Positions 1 to 9,442 of a DNA stretch of 64,000 nucleotides are shown here, piece by piece; position 1 is the first letter of the stretch; every line of letters starts with the position of its first letter. The translations under genes were made by a program, and so were the position numbers. Source of the stretch: Chengkuizengella sediminis (GTDB lineage: Bacteria; Bacillota; Bacilli; Paenibacillales; KCTC-33759); contig NZ_SIJC01000004.1 in NCBI RefSeq assembly GCF_010078385.1, forward strand, positions 186,001 to 250,000, written 5' to 3'. The notes under the pieces were generated by a model. It searched no databases and was not told the DNA's origin. It saw only the letters and a list, made by a program, of their open reading frames with translations.

Positions 1-79
1 ACGCCCTGATTACATCGGTGCATTTTGGAATGTAGTCAACTGGGATGAAGTAGCTAAACGTTACGAAGCTGCTAAATAA
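1..79 (+). CDS. sodA: Superoxide dismutase (Mn/Fe), C-terminal 25 residues only
   Basis: Partial gene cut by the window's left edge. Reading from base 2, the frame ends with DYIGAFWNVVNWDEV-AKRY and stop TAA at 77-79. The block AFWNVVNWDEV is the conserved C-terminus of Mn/Fe superoxide dismutases, which convert superoxide to peroxide and oxygen in the cytoplasm. Only this tail is visible, so metal type and start cannot be judged. Its transcript would end at the interrupted terminator described at 117-221. The identification rests on family knowledge of the C-terminal motif. Confidence 0.85.
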   Translation, partial: RPDYIGAFWNVVNWDEVAKRYEAAK

Positions 80-116
80 ATCTGACTTAAGTGAAGTAAG
101 AAATAAATCGTTAATT

Positions 117-221
117 AACCCGCAGAGCTAAATTATGATATGCTCCCCTTTAGGTAGACAGATTAAATATAAAAATCTGGCTACTTATGGGGGAGCATAT
201 CATTAAGCTTTGTGGGTTTTT
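117..221 (+). terminator. sodA terminator with an insertion in its loop
   Basis: The arm AACCCGCAGAGCT (117-129) pairs, with two G-U type mismatches, with AGCTTTGTGGGTT (206-218), followed by a T run to 221. The two arms are separated by a 67-bp palindromic insertion (136-202) flanked by TTA on both sides. Without the insert this is a standard intrinsic terminator for sodA. Confidence 0.75.
136..202. mobile_element. 67-bp IS-end palindrome (MITE-like), TTA target duplication
   Basis: The ends are exact inverted repeats starting TGATATGCTCCCC, and the whole 67 bp folds on itself (GGTAG-CAGATT against AATCTGGCTAC). It is flanked by TTA at 133-135 and at 203-205, a 3-bp direct duplication typical of IS3-family insertion. 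The same sequence opens the IS3 remnant at 44284-44346. I read it as a non-autonomous deletion derivative of that element. Confidence 0.7.
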
Positions 222-262
222 GCTTGTATTTTTCTAATCGTATAAAAATACTTGTTGGCATC

Positions 263-296
263 AAAAAGCTCCTCCCACCATCCTGGGAGAAGCTTT
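263..296 (-). terminator. Intrinsic terminator of the export operon
   Basis: A 13-bp stem (265-277 with 284-296, one mismatch) is followed on the minus strand by a short T run (267-263). It lies 130 bp downstream of the last gene of the minus-strand ABC operon. Confidence 0.7.
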
Positions 297-425
297 CAAT
301 AAAAGAAAGGAATGTTTATGACAGTAATCAAAGTACCCTTGTGCAATTATTTCTAATTGCTTAATTTATATTATGTGGTATTTTGCAATTTTGTTCTGGG
401 CTCTAGCGGATTGTTAAATTGAGTA

Positions 426-1376
426 TCAAGCCATTTTCACTTTTTTTTCTTCTTTGTTCTCTTTACCCTGGTTCTCAATCTTACCCTCGTCCCCCTTCTC
501 GTTATCATTTGGGGAGGTAAGAATAATTTTGCCATCCTCAAGTTGTAGTTGGACTTTGTTTTTATCTTCTAGTCCTATGGACTTTAAATAAGTATCAGGA
601 ATTTGCAATCTACCAGCTTTATCTAGAATTGCGAATTCTTCATGTGTCTCATCTTCTTTTTCAAAGCCAAGTCCTAATTGCTCAAGCTCCTCAACTGATC
701 TTTTTCGAATCATTTCTGAGGAGGTTTTTCCATCTCGAATAGCTACAACACGATTCACCTTTTTAGCTAATAGAGGATCGTGGGTTACGATCACGATCGT
801 CAATCCATACTCTTCATTTAATTTTCTAAACAAGTCCAGGATTTGATCAGACATTTTAGTATCTAGAGACCCTGTAGGTTCATCAGCTAACAACAATTTT
901 GGGCGATTCGCTAACGCAATAGCGATGGCTACACGCTGCTGCTCTCCACCTGAAAGTTGATTTAATGTATTATTCATACGATGTCCTAGTCCAACTGCTT
1001 CCAGTAATTCTTTGGCTCGTTCTTTTTTACGACGACCTTTTAAAAGAATGGGCAGCTCTACATTTTCCAAAGCCGTTAAATATGGAATTAAATTTCTTGC
1101 GTTATTCTGCCAAACAAATCCTACCGTCTCTCGTTTATATTTAACATAATCTTTCTCTTTAAACTTTAATAAATCCAATCCGTTCACAGAAACAGTTCCT
1201 GCAGATGGACGATCTAATCCACCTAACATATTTAATAGAGTAGATTTACCACTACCGCTATTTCCGATGATTGCCATTAGTTCTCCATTTTTCACTTCGA
1301 GATCTAATCCCTGTAATGCCACAACCTCAAGATCAGCAATTTTGTAAATCTTCACAAGATTTTCGCACAAAATCAT
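426..1376 (-). CDS. ABC transporter ATP-binding protein with C-terminal AbrB-like extension
   Basis: ATPase of the MacB/LolD class, expected to power an FtsX-like permease at the cytoplasmic membrane. Visible motifs: Walker [10 protein letters not shown] (about residues 38-46), ABC signature LSGGEQQRV (about 142-150) and Walker [13 protein letters not shown]. The family normally ends near residue 225-235. This protein continues to 316. The extra segment contains a stretch about 40 residues long (roughly 247-287) beginning [19 protein letters not shown], which looks like an AbrB/SpoVT swapped-hairpin fold, followed by a charged Lys/Glu tail. It is the last gene of a four-gene minus-strand operon, 3 bp after the permease stop, with GGAGG 8 nt before ATG. 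It is the second ATPase of the operon; why two exist is not clear from sequence. Confidence 0.88.
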   Translation of the reverse strand: MILCENLVKIYKIADLEVVALQGLDLEVKNGELMAIIGNSGSGKSTLLNMLGGLDRPSAGTVSVNGLDLLKFKEKDYVKYKRETVGFVWQNNARNLIPYLTALENVELPILLKGRRKKERAKELLEAVGLGHRMNNTLNQLSGGEQQRVAIAIALANRPKLLLADEPTGSLDTKMSDQILDLFRKLNEEYGLTIVIVTHDPLLAKKVNRVVAIRDGKTSSEMIRKRSVEELEQLGLGFEKEDETHEEFAILDKAGRLQIPDTYLKSIGLEDKNKVQLQLEDGKIILTSPNDNEKGDEGKIENQGKENKEEKKVKMA

Positions 1377-1379
1377 GTC

Positions 1380-4340
1380 TTAATCCTCCCCTAATTTTAA
1401 GGCTTGATGAATTTTGATTCGTGACAGCATATATCCTAAAATCATAATACCAATCAATATAATGAAACTAACAATTATATAAATCTGCCTTTGATCTGAA
1501 GGATCAATAACAACTTGGAATGGTGGAACCTGTTCAAGCGGATTAAATGTAATTTGAAATAAGGTTACAAACAATGTACTTGTCACAATTCCTGTAGTTA
1601 TTCCCATCATCATCGCAGCGCCTGTTGTTAGAGCTTGCTCTAGTATCAACATTTTAACCAACTCGGAAAATCTAAGCCCCATTGCACGCAACATTCCTAG
1701 TTGAAGCGTTCTACCCTTCAGCGTTAAAATCCAGTACAATAAAAACCCACATAAGCTAATTAAGATTGAGATAATAAAACCTAAAGTCATCACTCCATTA
1801 ATCGCTAGCTGGAATGGATCATTTTTAACCTTAATGATCTGATCCTTTGAGTTTGTTAAATCATTTAACCAGATACGGTTTTCTTGAATGGCATCATACA
1901 ACTGAGCTGTATTTGAAAAATCAGGCTTTAGTTTAGCCCAAAATTCATAAGGTCTAAGTGCCAAGCGAGATTGTATGAAATCTAAATGGCCTACAACCAA
2001 TTGAGGTGTCAAACTAGGGAATTGAGAAATATGCTTCTCTGCCTCTTCAATGGTAACTCCATATTCCTCAGCTATTTTTGTTATTGATTCTGTATATGAT
2101 TCTTGATTTGGATTCCAGCTCGGCCAATAATCAATAATGCCGTAAACAATGAATTCAACGTTCTTCGTACCGATCCAACCTATGTTCACAGTATCTCCAA
2201 CTTTGATATCATGCAATTCTGCAATAGATTTTGAAATCAAAATAGCCTGAGGATTGGTTGCGATTAAATTTAAATAATCATAAAAATGATGATCCATTAA
2301 ACCTTCTTTAAACCATGCTACACGTCCAAAATCGGCTGTATCAATTCCCATTAATTGTACTTTTGTATTCACTTTACTATTGGCGAAATTCACGTTATCC
2401 TCTTTAAATACTCTTGTGATATGTTCAATTCCGGGTAAGTTTTTAAAAACCTCTATGGAAGGTTCAATATAATTTGTATGTGTATTATCCAATGCTTCTC
2501 CTGAAGCTCCAGGAAGATATTGATCAGGATTATCGTTTCCAAACTCCACATCCATCACGAGATCTGCTCCGTTTGTATAGGAAATTTTATCGATCATATT
2601 ACTATTAATCGTTCTAGCTGCACTAGCACTAAACATTCCTGTTGAAAGGGTTAGTATAATAAATACCATCAATAGTTGATATTGTGTAGCAGAACGACCG
2701 ACCTGCAATAAGGTAGAATAAGAGACTGGACTCCATCTTTTTTTACCTAACCAATATATAAGTTGAATCATCCATGGGTATATTCGGAGAAGAAATAATC
2801 CCATCCCTATTATGAATAAATTAGGAATGATAAATAAGAGAGGGTCAATTGAAAATTCATTCGTATATACTCCAGATTTTACAACATCGTTAATTTGATT
2901 TTTAAATGTGTACAACCCATACAACCCTACGCAAATAAATACAATGTCAAAATAAAATTGATGTAAAAATGATGTCTTTTTACTTCGAGACATGCTTCTC
3001 TTTAAGCTCACAATATTTTGGCGAGTATGGATAAATGCTGGCACTAACATCATTAATATAGTTCCTACAACTGCGAAAGCTGCATAAACATAGGCTTCCC
3101 CAGTAATTTCCACCTTTAAAGATGTACGTTGTACAAACTGTAAAAAACCATTAGAAGAACCTAATACCATCGTGAAAAATTTTGCGATATATATACCAGA
3201 AAAATAAGCTATGCCTCCTAAAATTAACCCTTCAATTAAATAACCACCTAAAATTTGTAGACGATTTGCACCACGACTCCTCAACACAGAAATTTCCGTT
3301 TTCTGCCTTTCAATGATTAAGTTAGAAACTAAAAAGATGTAAAAAGCAATCATAATTAATACAGGAATGTAAAGAAACGAAACCATCGTTTTTAATTTTT
3401 GTTGTTTCATATCATAGTTTTCCAGTATGTTTATAATTGGAAAATCAACTTCATTACCTTTAATATTTTTATCATTATTTGTATAAGGAGTTAAGTATCC
3501 TTTAAGCCCCGTATAGGCATCAACCAATTTATCAACCGATGTTAGCTGTATACTTTGATAATCAAAAGATACGTTCCAATAACTGTTCCTTACAGGTAAT
3601 ACATTCTGTGATGTAAATTGCTTTTCAAACAAGTTAAAATCTAAATAAAATGTCGTATTTGATAAATTATTATTAAAGTACACATCACTATAGTCCATAG
3701 GTTCAAAAACTCCAACAGGGTTCACAGTGATTAGTTTATTACTACCATCTAAAATAACAATTTCTTTATTTAATGTAATGTTTAATGCAGATAAAGAACC
3801 TTCAGTAATCAATACTTCGTAAACATCATTTTCTACTTGTTTTGATGGAAATCGCCCATCTACAAGCTGGATATGTTCATTGAATTCTGATGAGCCCACT
3901 ATGTTAATTTTTTTACTTCGTACTGCACTCGTGTTCTCATTACCATCCTCTGATTCATTTATAAGATTGAATTCTTCTAGTGGAATAAAAGAGTAATTTA
4001 ACGTTTCTCTTTGTTTGGAGTAACTTATAATTGATAAAGATAATTGCTCAGGAATTTGTTCCTCCATATATTTATCTACCCTTGAAAGATACCTCTCCCG
4101 ATCCTCAGGTGGCATTGAACTTCTTATAGAAGTTTCTGCATCCAATCGACCAGGATATACACCTTCTTGGTGTTGTAAGTTCTGAAGATCTTTTACTAAC
4201 ATCCGATGCAAAATGGCATTTGTATAGATAGGAATACTACTAGTGAGGGCAACGGAAAGTATTAAACCAAGCAGTAGACTGATTTCAAGCCATTTGTTTT
4301 TGATCATTTTTCGAATGATCATTGTAAGAATAGCCACCAT
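1380..4340 (-). CDS. FtsX/MacB-like ABC transporter permease
   Basis: Large (986-residue) permease. One transmembrane segment lies near the N-terminus (about 15-38), followed by a long extracellular MacB-PCD-like region. A cluster of three membrane segments (about 325-440) and another pair (about 465-530) follow. A second extracellular domain and three C-terminal segments (about 850-975) complete it. This duplicated FtsX layout is typical of eight-to-ten-helix permeases. It is preceded by AAGGAGGGGT and lies between the lipoprotein adaptor gene and the second ATPase gene, so all four products probably assemble into one complex. In Gram-positives such MacB-like systems export peptides, antibiotics or lipoproteins; the substrate cannot be read here. 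ATG at 4340 is 8 bp past the adaptor stop. Confidence 0.85.
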   Translation of the reverse strand: MVAILTMIIRKMIKNKWLEISLLLGLILSVALTSSIPIYTNAILHRMLVKDLQNLQHQEGVYPGRLDAETSIRSSMPPEDRERYLSRVDKYMEEQIPEQLSLSIISYSKQRETLNYSFIPLEEFNLINESEDGNENTSAVRSKKINIVGSSEFNEHIQLVDGRFPSKQVENDVYEVLITEGSLSALNITLNKEIVILDGSNKLITVNPVGVFEPMDYSDVYFNNNLSNTTFYLDFNLFEKQFTSQNVLPVRNSYWNVSFDYQSIQLTSVDKLVDAYTGLKGYLTPYTNNDKNIKGNEVDFPIINILENYDMKQQKLKTMVSFLYIPVLIMIAFYIFLVSNLIIERQKTEISVLRSRGANRLQILGGYLIEGLILGGIAYFSGIYIAKFFTMVLGSSNGFLQFVQRTSLKVEITGEAYVYAAFAVVGTILMMLVPAFIHTRQNIVSLKRSMSRSKKTSFLHQFYFDIVFICVGLYGLYTFKNQINDVVKSGVYTNEFSIDPLLFIIPNLFIIGMGLFLLRIYPWMIQLIYWLGKKRWSPVSYSTLLQVGRSATQYQLLMVFIILTLSTGMFSASAARTINSNMIDKISYTNGADLVMDVEFGNDNPDQYLPGASGEALDNTHTNYIEPSIEVFKNLPGIEHITRVFKEDNVNFANSKVNTKVQLMGIDTADFGRVAWFKEGLMDHHFYDYLNLIATNPQAILISKSIAELHDIKVGDTVNIGWIGTKNVEFIVYGIIDYWPSWNPNQESYTESITKIAEEYGVTIEEAEKHISQFPSLTPQLVVGHLDFIQSRLALRPYEFWAKLKPDFSNTAQLYDAIQENRIWLNDLTNSKDQIIKVKNDPFQLAINGVMTLGFIISILISLCGFLLYWILTLKGRTLQLGMLRAMGLRFSELVKMLILEQALTTGAAMMMGITTGIVTSTLFVTLFQITFNPLEQVPPFQVVIDPSDQRQIYIIVSFIILIGIMILGYMLSRIKIHQALKLGED

Positions 4341-4348
4341 ACCCCTCC

Positions 4349-5605
4349 TTAGTTAAGAATCAATTGCTGACCTTCTTCTAAACCACTAATAATTTCAACT
4401 TCTGTTTTTGTTTCTATCCCAATCTCAACGTCAACTTCGACTCTACTTTCACCATCTAATACTTTTACAAAATTACGAGCTAAATAGCTATGTAAACTAG
4501 CAGATGGAATCACAATCGTATCTTTCTTTTCAACTAAAGTAATTTTCACATCAACATTATCACCAATATCAACCTCTTTAGGAAGTCCCTCATCCGGTTT
4601 CACAAATATCGATGTTTTGTTAAGTTCAGTCACTTCTCTATCTGCAGATGCTGGTGCAGTATCAGGTGTCTGTACTACTTTCCCTGTATAGGTTTCACCA
4701 TTATATTTGATTTCTACGGGTTGATTAATTTCAGCATCTTTTGCTTCTAAAATTTCTTTTGCATTATCCAATGCTGCTAGAATGAATAAATTTTCAGAAT
4801 TAGAAATGTCAACGATAGGATCGTAAGCAATGACTTCTTCCCCTCTTTTTAAAGTATTAATATAAGTAACGACACCATCAATATTCGCAATCAGTTTCGT
4901 ATTGCTCAATTGCGCCTGCAGATAGTTATATTCAATCTGGGCTGTTTCTACGTCGATCTCTAATAATCTAATGTATTGTTCATCAACTGGATAAACCTTA
5001 CTACCTTCAGTACTAATCAGAAGTTTATCGTAAGAAAATTGCAACTGCTCTACTTGTTGTTGTACAGCTTCTAACTCTTGTAGTGAAACAGCCCCTTCTT
5101 CATATAAACGCTCTGTTCTTTCTAAGTTGGTTTTCGCATCTTCAATAGATGCTTCTAAATTTTTCAAATCTAATTCGATTTGTGTATCTGGTAAATCCAA
5201 CTCAATTTCTTGCTGAGCTCTTTGTAATTCAATGGTTGCTCTCTCCAACACAAGCCTTTGCTGTTGAACTCTTTTTGCCAATTCTTCATTTTCTAACTGC
5301 GCGATCACATCACCTTTGGACACTATATCTCCTAATCTCACATCAATAGATACAATTCTTCCACCATGTTGTTTAAAATATAGAGATTCAGAGATAGAAG
5401 ATCTGAAATTCCCTTGTAAATTAAGGTTTTTTACGATGGAACCTTTTTCAACAGTTAAAAGCCTAACTTCTTCTTTTTTAGGTTCTATTAAAGGAGGAGC
5501 TAATACATCTTCTTCTGCAGGAATCATTGAACATCCAGCTAGAGCTAGAATCATAAAAGGTATGAAAATAAATTTAATCGATTTCATTTTGATTTGATTG
5601 AACAA
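4349..5605 (-). CDS. HlyD/RND-type adaptor lipoprotein of the ABC exporter
   Basis: Membrane-fusion (periplasmic-adaptor-like) protein. An N-terminal signal ends in the lipobox ALAGC, so the mature protein should be a lipoprotein outside the membrane. It shows a biotinyl-lipoyl-like half motif (GDIVSKGDVIAQLEN), a long alpha-helical coiled-coil hairpin (about residues 95-185) and a beta-barrel (NSENLFILAALDNA and on). This is the MacA/YknX pattern. Start choice: the longest frame begins at 5626, but GGAGG at 5615-5619 lies 9 nt upstream of an in-frame TTG at 5605. That also gives a compact signal peptide (FNQIKMKSIKFIF...LAGC), so I prefer TTG. An ATG at 5587 has no ribosome binding site. The start overlaps the 3' end of the upstream ATPase gene, which suggests translational coupling. 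Confidence 0.85.
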   Translation of the reverse strand: MFNQIKMKSIKFIFIPFMILALAGCSMIPAEEDVLAPPLIEPKKEEVRLLTVEKGSIVKNLNLQGNFRSSISESLYFKQHGGRIVSIDVRLGDIVSKGDVIAQLENEELAKRVQQQRLVLERATIELQRAQQEIELDLPDTQIELDLKNLEASIEDAKTNLERTERLYEEGAVSLQELEAVQQQVEQLQFSYDKLLISTEGSKVYPVDEQYIRLLEIDVETAQIEYNYLQAQLSNTKLIANIDGVVTYINTLKRGEEVIAYDPIVDISNSENLFILAALDNAKEILEAKDAEINQPVEIKYNGETYTGKVVQTPDTAPASADREVTELNKTSIFVKPDEGLPKEVDIGDNVDVKITLVEKKDTIVIPSASLHSYLARNFVKVLDGESRVEVDVEIGIETKTEVEIISGLEEGQQLILN

Positions 5606-6281
5606 TTTCTCCATCCTCCAATTCATACAGATAATCTACCAACTCCATAACATCTGGATCATGTGTAGTTAATACTATCGTCATACCTGTATCTTCAATA
5701 CATTTTTTAAATAATTGAATAATTTGAAAACCCATTTTACTATCTAATTCAGCTGTTGGTTCATCTGCCAAAATTAATGCTGGCTGCTGAGCAATACATC
5801 TGGCAATTGCAACTCTTTGTTGCTCCCCTCCAGACAACTCATAAGGTCTATGTTTCATTCTTTTTTTCAAACCTACCAAACTTAAAGCTTCTTCTGCTAG
5901 TTTCAAACGCTCTTTATTTGGAGTTCCCGCAATTCTTAATGCAAATTCAACATTTTCAAGCGCTGTCATATATGGTGTTAAAGCAAACGATTGAAAGATG
6001 AGTCCAATTTCTTTTCTTCGTAAATTCGTCCGGTCTTTATCTGATAAATTCGATATATTATTGCTTTGAAAAAAGACATTGCCTTCCGTAGGTTGATCTA
6101 ACGTTCCCAATACATTTAAAAGCGTAGTTTTACCAGAACCAGATCTTCCTTTTAAAGCCACTAAACAACCCCTAGGTATGTTTAAGTTCACATTTTTTAA
6201 AGCGTGGACAGCACTATGACCTTTGCCAAACGTTCTTTTGACTCCTTTAGCCTCCATGATCGAATCTTGTTTCCTTTTCAT
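5574..6281 (-). CDS. ABC transporter ATP-binding protein (MacB/LolD/YknY type)
   Basis: First gene of the export operon. 235 residues, the usual size. Walker A GRSGSGKTT (about 44-52), signature LSGGEQQRV and Walker B LILADEPTAELD are all intact, as is the H-loop TTHD. It should energise the permease at 1380-4340 together with, or as an alternative to, the second ATPase at 426-1376. AGGAG motifs precede the ATG. The final 32 bp overlap the reading frame of the adaptor. No specific regulator lies next to the operon. Confidence 0.9.
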   Translation of the reverse strand: MKRKQDSIMEAKGVKRTFGKGHSAVHALKNVNLNIPRGCLVALKGRSGSGKTTLLNVLGTLDQPTEGNVFFQSNNISNLSDKDRTNLRRKEIGLIFQSFALTPYMTALENVEFALRIAGTPNKERLKLAEEALSLVGLKKRMKHRPYELSGGEQQRVAIARCIAQQPALILADEPTAELDSKMGFQIIQLFKKCIEDTGMTIVLTTHDPDVMELVDYLYELEDGEIVQSNQNEID

Positions 6282-6541
6282 ATCTCCTTGCTCCTGTGTT
6301 GTTAAATATTTTTATTCAAAATTTTACTATCTAGATATGTTCCATATCGAACGTGATCGTTTTTTGCAGAATCGCCTTCAATAAACTTTACTTTCTCGGG
6401 TATTTTAACCCATTATACTAGGTACAAAGATGAACACAATGAATTTAGCTCATTATCTAATGAAATAACAAATTATCTTAAGATAACACAAAGGAAAAAT
6501 ACCAGAGGTTTTTTATAAAGGAAATAGCTTGTCCGGATTTA
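6282..6541. other. Intergenic region upstream of the export operon
   Basis: AT-rich DNA between the divergent ATPase gene and the small frame at 6542. It should hold the operon promoter. I see no strong operator, structured leader or repeat in it. Confidence 0.4.
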
Positions 6542-6670
6542 ATGAAATCGAATTCAAATTTACTAGTAAATTATTGGATAAATTTAGAGAAAGATCTACT
6601 TAATCAAATACGAGAAGAGACTGAGGAGGTTTCATTTGATTTTACTTATTTATGTGAAAATTGTAGTTAA
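6542..6670 (+). CDS. Short uncharacterised ORF or gene remnant (42 residues)
   Basis: A short frame from ATG 6542 to TAA 6668-6670 has coding-like composition: NYWINLEKDLLNQIREE, then EVSFDFTYLCENCS. The frame is open upstream to a stop at 6479-6481, through acidic and aromatic residues, so it may be the tail of a decayed longer gene. No good ribosome binding site lies near the ATG. I do not recognise a family. Either a small hypothetical gene or a pseudogene fragment. Confidence 0.3.
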   Translation: MKSNSNLLVNYWINLEKDLLNQIREETEEVSFDFTYLCENCS

Positions 6671-6840
6671 GTTTGATTATGAATAAGGAGGGATATCATA
6701 AAAAATACCACCCTATGATTAAATTGGACGGTATTTATACTTATATAAGTATTGAATTATAACAGATTCAGTCTTTATAATGGAGGGCTCCCACGCTTTT
6801 TTTTGAATTAAATGAACAGCATAATGGTTTAATCCATATG

Positions 6841-7045
6841 AAATAAAGGACTTTATTGGTCTTATTCCATGATTATTAATCGATTTTTGAAAATAGAGGG
6901 AATTCGAGGTCTTATTACCTAGAAATCGTGCAAAAATTGCACTAAAATGAGGAAAAACACCCAAAATAAGACCACAAATTACCGCTAAAAAAGTCTCAAT
7001 TGTAATATCTATTGAATAAGACCGCCATTTCCCCTTATTTTCAAT
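6841..7045. repeat. Four-copy repeat unit arranged as inverted pairs 50 bp apart
   Basis: The 9-mer GGTCTTATT occurs at 6858-6866 and 6908-6916, and its complement AATAAGACC at 6965-6973 and 7015-7023. Both intra-pair spacings are exactly 50 bp, and the array is symmetric about 6940.5. Flanking bases also agree (AAATAnnGGnAATT just before GGTCTTATT in each copy). It resembles short intergenic repeats seen in Bacillales. An open frame of 81 codons across it looks fortuitous. Confidence 0.6.
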
Positions 7046-7070
7046 ATAGCAGCGAAAGATTTGATTACAA

Positions 7071-8192
7071 CTAAACCTGTTTAAAAATTCTCAAAAACAC
7101 ATTCGGAAACACATATTGATCAACCTCTTGTAATGAAATCCATGCATAATGGTATCCACTTTCCCGTTGGATTAAATCTTTTTCTATTAAACTATGATTT
7201 TCTTTAAAACGATACACCTTCATATCCCAAAAAATATGGCTGAACACGTGATTGATATCAAACATATAATGACCGTTTCTAAGTTCTATACCCGTTTCTA
7301 AAGCATATTGATCAATCACATAATCCTCATTCAATTCATCAGAGCCCATCCAATTTGTAGATTGATTATCAGCTATGTAATGAGGTAACTCCCACATCCC
7401 AGCTAATAAACCTTTGTCTGGTCTTTGACGAATCAAAATCTTACCTTTATTGACACCTATTCCTTCAATGAGGGCAACTAATCTTTGTTCTACTTTTGGA
7501 GGTTTTGCTTTTTTCTTGATCGGTAATGATTCCTCTATTCCATTTAATCGTGCCTCACAATGTTCCCTTACTGGGCAAGTTAAACACTTTGGTGATTTGG
7601 GAGAACACACTAATGCCCCTAACTCCATAAGCCCTTGATTAAAATCACTTGCAGCATCATGTGGAATGATTTCTCTTATGATTTTTTCCATAGAGGTTCT
7701 GGTAGAAACTTTTGTAATATCTTCTTGAATCAAAAAGTATCTTGATAATACTCTCATCACATTCCCATCAACCGCTGGTTCTGGTTTATCGTAGGCAATG
7801 CTTAATACTGCGCCCGCAGTATAGGGACCCACTCCTTTTAATGAAGAAATATCCTTTGGGCTGTCTGGCACTACTGATCCATAGCTAGCTTTTACTTCTT
7901 TCACCGCACTGTGCAGATTTCGAGCTCTAGAATAATAACCTAAACCTTCCCAAGCTTTCAGGACATCATCTTCAGGGGCATCCGCAAGTGTTTCTATTGT
8001 TGGAAACTTATCAATAAAATTCTCAAAATACGGGATAACCGTATCCACTCTCGTTTGTTGCAACATAATTTCTGAAATCCAAATATAATATGGGTTTTTG
8101 TGTTTTCTCCAAGGCAAATCCCTTTTATTTTCTCTAAACCAATTCAATAATTCCTGTACAAAAACTTGTTTTTGTATCGTCATGTTTGTCAT
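7071..8192 (-). CDS. mutY: A/G-specific adenine DNA glycosylase MutY
   Basis: Base-excision repair enzyme that removes adenine mispaired with 8-oxoguanine. An HhH-GPD core is visible: helix-hairpin-helix LKGVGPYTAGAVLSIAYDKP followed by the catalytic Asp context EPAVDGNVMRVLSR. The [4Fe-4S] ligands are spaced C-x6-C-x2-C-x5-C (CSPKSPKCLTCPVREHC). Residues about 230-373 form the NUDIX-like 8-oxoG recognition domain. At 373 residues it is full length for the family. The ATG (8192-8190) overlaps the stop of the upstream MFS gene as ATGA, so the two are translationally coupled. AGGAG lies about 8 nt upstream. Confidence 0.95.
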   Translation of the reverse strand: MTNMTIQKQVFVQELLNWFRENKRDLPWRKHKNPYYIWISEIMLQQTRVDTVIPYFENFIDKFPTIETLADAPEDDVLKAWEGLGYYSRARNLHSAVKEVKASYGSVVPDSPKDISSLKGVGPYTAGAVLSIAYDKPEPAVDGNVMRVLSRYFLIQEDITKVSTRTSMEKIIREIIPHDAASDFNQGLMELGALVCSPKSPKCLTCPVREHCEARLNGIEESLPIKKKAKPPKVEQRLVALIEGIGVNKGKILIRQRPDKGLLAGMWELPHYIADNQSTNWMGSDELNEDYVIDQYALETGIELRNGHYMFDINHVFSHIFWDMKVYRFKENHSLIEKDLIQRESGYHYAWISLQEVDQYVFPNVFLRIFKQV

Positions 8193-9442
8193 ATTTCTCT
8201 CCTGATTGAAGTTATATTAAAGTGTATAGTCAACACTTCGTTTCGTTTTTTTATAAAATAATTTACATATAAAAGAATAGGAAAAGCCATTGCATTGATT
8301 GCAGCTAAAATTCCAAAAACAATTTCTGACCTAACAAACCCAAAATGTCCTAATAATATTCCACCGATCGCGGGTCCAAGTGCACCTCCTATTACGGATA
8401 GGGCCATCGCACCAAAATAAGTCCCTTTTAAGGATGGTTTGGATATTTGATCTACAAATAAATCGGTCATCGTAAACATCATCACTTCACCTATCGTAAA
8501 AATGATCATGGAAAAAGCGAGAAATAACAACGACTTGAACAGACCCATCCCAAATAAACCTATGGATATAGCTAGAGTTCCCAACATAATTGAAAACAAA
8601 GGTGAAATCCATTTGCCAATCCTAGTGATGGGATATTGAATGATTAAAACCGTAACTGCATTTAGGATAATTAAAAATGAATACACCTTCAATCCATTTG
8701 TTATATGAGGTGCATTTTCAAAAAATTGCGGCATGGTTGAACCAAATTGACTAAATCCAATCACACCAAATGTAAAACCTATAATAGAAAATAATAATAC
8801 CTTATCATTTTTTACTGTTTGCACTGCTTCTTTGAACTGAATACGCTCTTTTGTTTTGACTTCTGTTTCTTGCAGCTTGTACTTGTGAAATACAAAGAGT
8901 AAAACAAATCCATATATAATATAAATGCTTGAAGTCATATAAAAGGTAATCGTATTATTGGAGGGACCTAACAACAGAATGATTAATGGACCTAAGGCTG
9001 CCCCTACATTTATTGCCGTATATCGCAAATTAAAAACAAATAACTTGTCTTCTTGTTCAGTCAAATCAGACAAAAGAGCTCTGGCGGTAGGTTCAAAAAA
9101 GGATTGGCACAAACCATTTAATCCACTTAAACAGAAAAAGAGAATGAGATGATTCGCTAATCCGATCCCTATAAAAACTAAAGACCATAAGAAGATACTA
9201 ACGATGATAATCTTTTCCCTACCATAACGATCTGATAGACTTCCACCTATTATACCACCAAATATGCTCACCAAAGCACTCATTCCAAGGATAGATCCGA
9301 TCATTTCTAAACTAATTCCTTTTACTTTAAATAAATAAATCGATAAATAAGGAATTGTCATGAAAATGGCTGTTCTCGTAAAAAATGTACCTATAATAAG
9401 TACTTTATTAATTGGATGGATTGAATTTAATCTTGCTAACAT
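8189..9442 (-). CDS. MFS transporter (drug-efflux type)
   Basis: 417 residues with twelve predicted membrane segments. The MFS motif A lies in loop 2-3 as GGSLSDRYGREK (about residues 63-74), and a weaker version GKWISPLF lies in the second half. Overall features match the DHA1 proton-coupled multidrug exporters of Bacillales (YttB-like size). Substrate unknown. It is the first gene of a two-gene unit with mutY, sharing an ATGA overlap; the pairing is probably transcriptional rather than functional. GGAAG motifs precede the ATG. Start chosen because the N-terminus leads directly into helix 1. Confidence 0.85.
   Translation of the reverse strand: MLARLNSIHPINKVLIIGTFFTRTAIFMTIPYLSIYLFKVKGISLEMIGSILGMSALVSIFGGIIGGSLSDRYGREKIIIVSIFLWSLVFIGIGLANHLILFFCLSGLNGLCQSFFEPTARALLSDLTEQEDKLFVFNLRYTAINVGAALGPLIILLLGPSNNTITFYMTSSIYIIYGFVLLFVFHKYKLQETEVKTKERIQFKEAVQTVKNDKVLLFSIIGFTFGVIGFSQFGSTMPQFFENAPHITNGLKVYSFLIILNAVTVLIIQYPITRIGKWISPLFSIMLGTLAISIGLFGMGLFKSLLFLAFSMIIFTIGEVMMFTMTDLFVDQISKPSLKGTYFGAMALSVIGGALGPAIGGILLGHFGFVRSEIVFGILAAINAMAFPILLYVNYFIKKRNEVLTIHFNITSIRREI

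Noticed and set aside
6719-6964. 81-codon minus-strand frame across the repeat array
   Set aside because: It is read through the symmetric AATAAGACC repeats, has no ribosome site and no protein-like composition.
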